This document shows, piece after piece, positions 6,152 to 7,659 of a DNA stretch of 7,659 bases (the first letter of the stretch is position 1; every line of letters begins with the position of its first letter). The stretch lies in NCBI GenBank assembly GCA_018262455.1, contig JAGSPR010000494.1, forward strand, positions 1 to 7,659, read 5' to 3'. Made by a program: the position numbers and the translations under genes. The notes beneath the pieces are model-generated. The model was given only the letters and a program-made list of their open reading frames with translations, did not search any database and had not been told where the DNA came from. The DNA comes from Deltaproteobacteria bacterium. Its GTDB lineage: Bacteria > Myxococcota > Polyangia > Haliangiales > Haliangiaceae.

Positions 6152-6787
6152 CTACGTTAGCGCGTTGCTCGGCCCCGGGCCGTCGCCGAGCACCATGAAA
6201 TCTGTCACGAGGACCACCGCCGCGCCCCCAGCATCGACGCCCCAAATGGATGGGTAGATGCCGTCACCATATCCGCTTCTGAAGACGACCAAGTTGCCGC
6301 CGGCGGTGTTCGCGATCTGGATGATCGCATGGTCGCGTCCTCCGTCATAGACATCACCGTATCCGGCTTGCTCGAGGCGTTCGAGCAGCAACTCGTTCGG
6401 CTCGGATGCCACCCGAGCCGTGGCGAAATCGACGAAACACCCCATGCCCGCGTCGACTGGATAACCCGGCGTGGCGCGTAGATTCGTGAGTTCGGGCTCG
6501 CCACGCGCAACGGCGGGTAGCCATTGCGCAACTGGCACGTCTCGAAACACGATCGTCGCGTACGCGATTTCCGCGTGATGGTCATCGGATGGCTCACCAG
6601 CGCAGGCGCGTCCGATCCACACAGGATACGAACCCGGGGCGACGGTTCGCGCGAACGGTGGTGCGCTGCGAAGACGCACCAGCGGGTCCCATGCAACGAT
6701 CTCACCGGTCGTCAGCACGAGGTTCCCGATCAACTCGTCGCTCACTTCGTCCGTGATCCACGGCAGGCGTGGAACATGTCCGTACAT
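6152..6787 (-). CDS. DUF4241 domain protein
   Basis: 211 aa from ATG 6787, with AAGGA four bases upstream, ending at TAG 6152-6154. The family pattern is clear in order: GSYPVWIGRA (52-61), EIAYATIVFRDVPVAQW (73-89), PGYPVDAGMGCFVDF (107-121), GNLVVFRSGYGDGIYPSIWG (164-183) and VLVTDFMVL (192-200). These correspond to the conserved GYPVDxGxGCFxD and FxSGxGDGxYPSYWGxD blocks of DUF4241 (PF14025). The length is typical and all blocks are present, so the gene looks intact. No signal peptide or membrane segment is seen; it is presumably cytoplasmic. The biochemical role of DUF4241 is not established to my knowledge. Its sporadic distribution and its place beside a SUFU gene and gene debris make an immunity or accessory role possible, which is inference only. 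It is monocistronic here. Confidence 0.87.
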   Translation of the reverse strand: MYGHVPRLPWITDEVSDELIGNLVLTTGEIVAWDPLVRLRSAPPFARTVAPGSYPVWIGRACAGEPSDDHHAEIAYATIVFRDVPVAQWLPAVARGEPELTNLRATPGYPVDAGMGCFVDFATARVASEPNELLLERLEQAGYGDVYDGGRDHAIIQIANTAGGNLVVFRSGYGDGIYPSIWGVDAGGAAVVLVTDFMVLGDGPGPSNALT

Positions 6788-6791
6788 AGAA

Positions 6792-6796
6792 TCCTT
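6792..6796 (-). promoter_or_regulatory. Ribosome binding site AAGGA of the DUF4241 gene
   Basis: AAGGA on the minus strand is separated by four bases (TTCT) from the ATG at 6787. It sets the start and agrees with the point where family-like sequence begins. Confidence 0.6.
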
Positions 6797-6939
6797 TTCG
6801 ACAGGCGTTGAGTTTGGTCGACGAGATCGAGGCCGGCGAGCTGGTTCTACCTGGAGCCGAGCCCAGCTCGGGAGCCGTGATGCGGTAAGCCTACGCCGCG
6901 GCCTGGTCCGTGGTGGGCGCTTCGTCGATATTGTTCGTC

Positions 6940-7065
6940 ATGGCGCGAAGCTGGCAGGAGCTCGATACGCTGTTCGGCGTGAAGGGCGCGCGCACGCGAC
7001 CGCTATTCGAACATGCGCGCGAGGTATGGACCCGCGTGCTGGACGGATTTCAGTACCGTGCTCCT
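6940..7065 (+). pseudogene. Short coding-like fragment (MARSWQELDTLFGV...)
   Basis: From ATG 6940 about 42 codons have strong G/C third positions and a helical, amphipathic pattern: SWQELDTLFGVKGARTR, then LFEHAREVWTRVLDGFQY. After about 7065 the frame (stop at 7177-7179) becomes non-coding-like and overlaps the end of the minus-strand gene at the right edge. There is no ribosome site. Upstream, a second short plus-strand piece from a TTG at 6808 to TAA 6888 (LVDEIEAGELVLPGAEPSS) also looks coding-like but has no start signal. Both are probably debris of unidentified genes. The rest of 6788-7100 holds nothing I can support. Confidence 0.3.
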
Positions 7066-7100
7066 ACCGGCCACCGACTGCGAGCCGCGAGAGCCCCGGC

Positions 7101-7659
7101 TTATTCGAGCCAGCCGGCGCCGATGACGACGACCCATTCGGCGCTCGCGGGATCGAATGGCGCCGTCGCACGCGGATAGCGCAGCACGATCGCACCGAGC
7201 ACGTCGGTCACCCCCTGCAGCGCCTGCACGAGGCCGGTCGGCGTCACCGCACCGATCGCGCGATCGCGATCGACCTGGGCCAGCGGTGCACCGCTGTTCG
7301 CGAGATCGAACCGAGGCACCGAACATCGTCTCGCCGAGCGTGCTGCTGACGATCGCGACCCTGCGCGGATCCGGCGGTCCGTCGACGAAGACGTATGCTT
7401 GTTGATCGACCGTCGTGAGACTCGCACCGTTCATCGCGAAGCCCGTCGTCTGCCGCGCGGTGGTGCGGGCCGTCGCTTCGCTGACCGTCGCGTAGCGCGC
7501 ACACGAGCGGTGGTAGCTCTTGACCGCGAACGTCTCGTGGTCGAGCCGCACGACGAGCGAGCACGCGCCGACGCTGCCGTGGTCGAGCCCCTGGGCGAGC
7601 TCGGCGATCCGCGCGTCGCAGGCCGTCGGGTTCACCTGCGCGTCGGGCGTGACCGGATC
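7101..7659 (-). CDS. C-terminal part of an unrecognised protein, interrupted by a +1 frameshift near 7314
   Basis: The frame is open at the right window edge, so the N-terminus is outside. A GTG at 7635 is possible as a start, but the codons before it (DPVTPDAQ) look continuous. From 7659 to about 7315 the protein reads CDARIAELAQGLDHG, ACSLVVRLDHETFAVKSYH, GPPDPRRVAIVSSTLGETMF. It then degenerates into Arg-rich sequence that runs to 7003. Skipping one base at 7314 continues in another frame as GARFDLANSGAPLAQVDRD, LVQALQGVTDVLGAIVLRYP, SAEWVVVIGAGWLE, with a stop at 7101. The repaired product would have about 185 residues in the window, with three cysteines and no membrane segment. I do not recognise the family. 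The gene is either inactivated or split by an assembly error. Confidence 0.55.

Noticed and set aside
7003..7100. Extension of the right-edge minus frame to 7003
   Set aside because: Beyond the frame break at 7314 this frame is Arg/Ser-rich; the alternative frame ending at 7101 is the coding-like one.
7253..7272. Clustered CGATCG copies
   Set aside because: They fall inside the coding-like part of the right-edge gene, are explained by Asp-Arg and Ala-Ile codons, and the motif is common throughout this genome.

Overview
The window is very GC-rich, with strong G/C bias at third codon positions, and carries several gene types common in large deltaproteobacterial (Myxococcota) genomes. These are a TIGR02996 repeat-companion domain protein, leucine-rich-repeat fragments, a bacterial Suppressor-of-fused (SUFU) domain protein, a DUF4241 protein, a lipoprotein esterase-fold protein and a small outer-membrane beta-barrel. 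A myxobacterium, or a metagenome bin of that phylum, is the best guess. This is inferred from gene content only; there is no rRNA or other marker gene.

Layout. The 3' end of an unrecognised gene (1-297, +) is followed by a convergent TIGR02996-domain gene (338-1933, -). Next come a coding-like remnant with a VTGSDD motif (about 1989-2318, +) and a lipoprotein of the alpha/beta-hydrolase (PHB-depolymerase/esterase-like) type whose nucleophile elbow reads GWEAG instead of GxSxG (2356-3156, +). A headless and tailless leucine-rich-repeat fragment lies at 3379-3618 (-). A SUFU-domain gene (3702-4739, +) follows, preceded by a 10-bp inverted repeat and a perfect 14-bp palindrome that touches the start codon. 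A decayed, frameshifted gene (about 4895-5231, -) precedes a signal-peptide-bearing outer-membrane barrel gene (5387-5920, +). After that come a gene head with a good ribosome site that runs into the barrel gene (5835-6011, -), an intact DUF4241 gene (6152-6787, -), a small coding-like fragment (6940-7065, +), and at the right edge a gene entering from outside the window with an apparent +1 frameshift near 7314 (7101-7659, -).

There is no operon here. The intact genes are single, face both ways, and are separated by gene debris. SUFU domains occur among bacterial immunity proteins of polymorphic toxin systems, so the region could be an accessory island of orphan immunity-type genes, but no toxin or secretion gene is visible. 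At least three reading-frame breaks occur in 7.7 kb. They could be real decay or indel errors in the assembly, and the sequence alone cannot decide. No tRNA, rRNA, CRISPR array, transposase or phage gene was seen.
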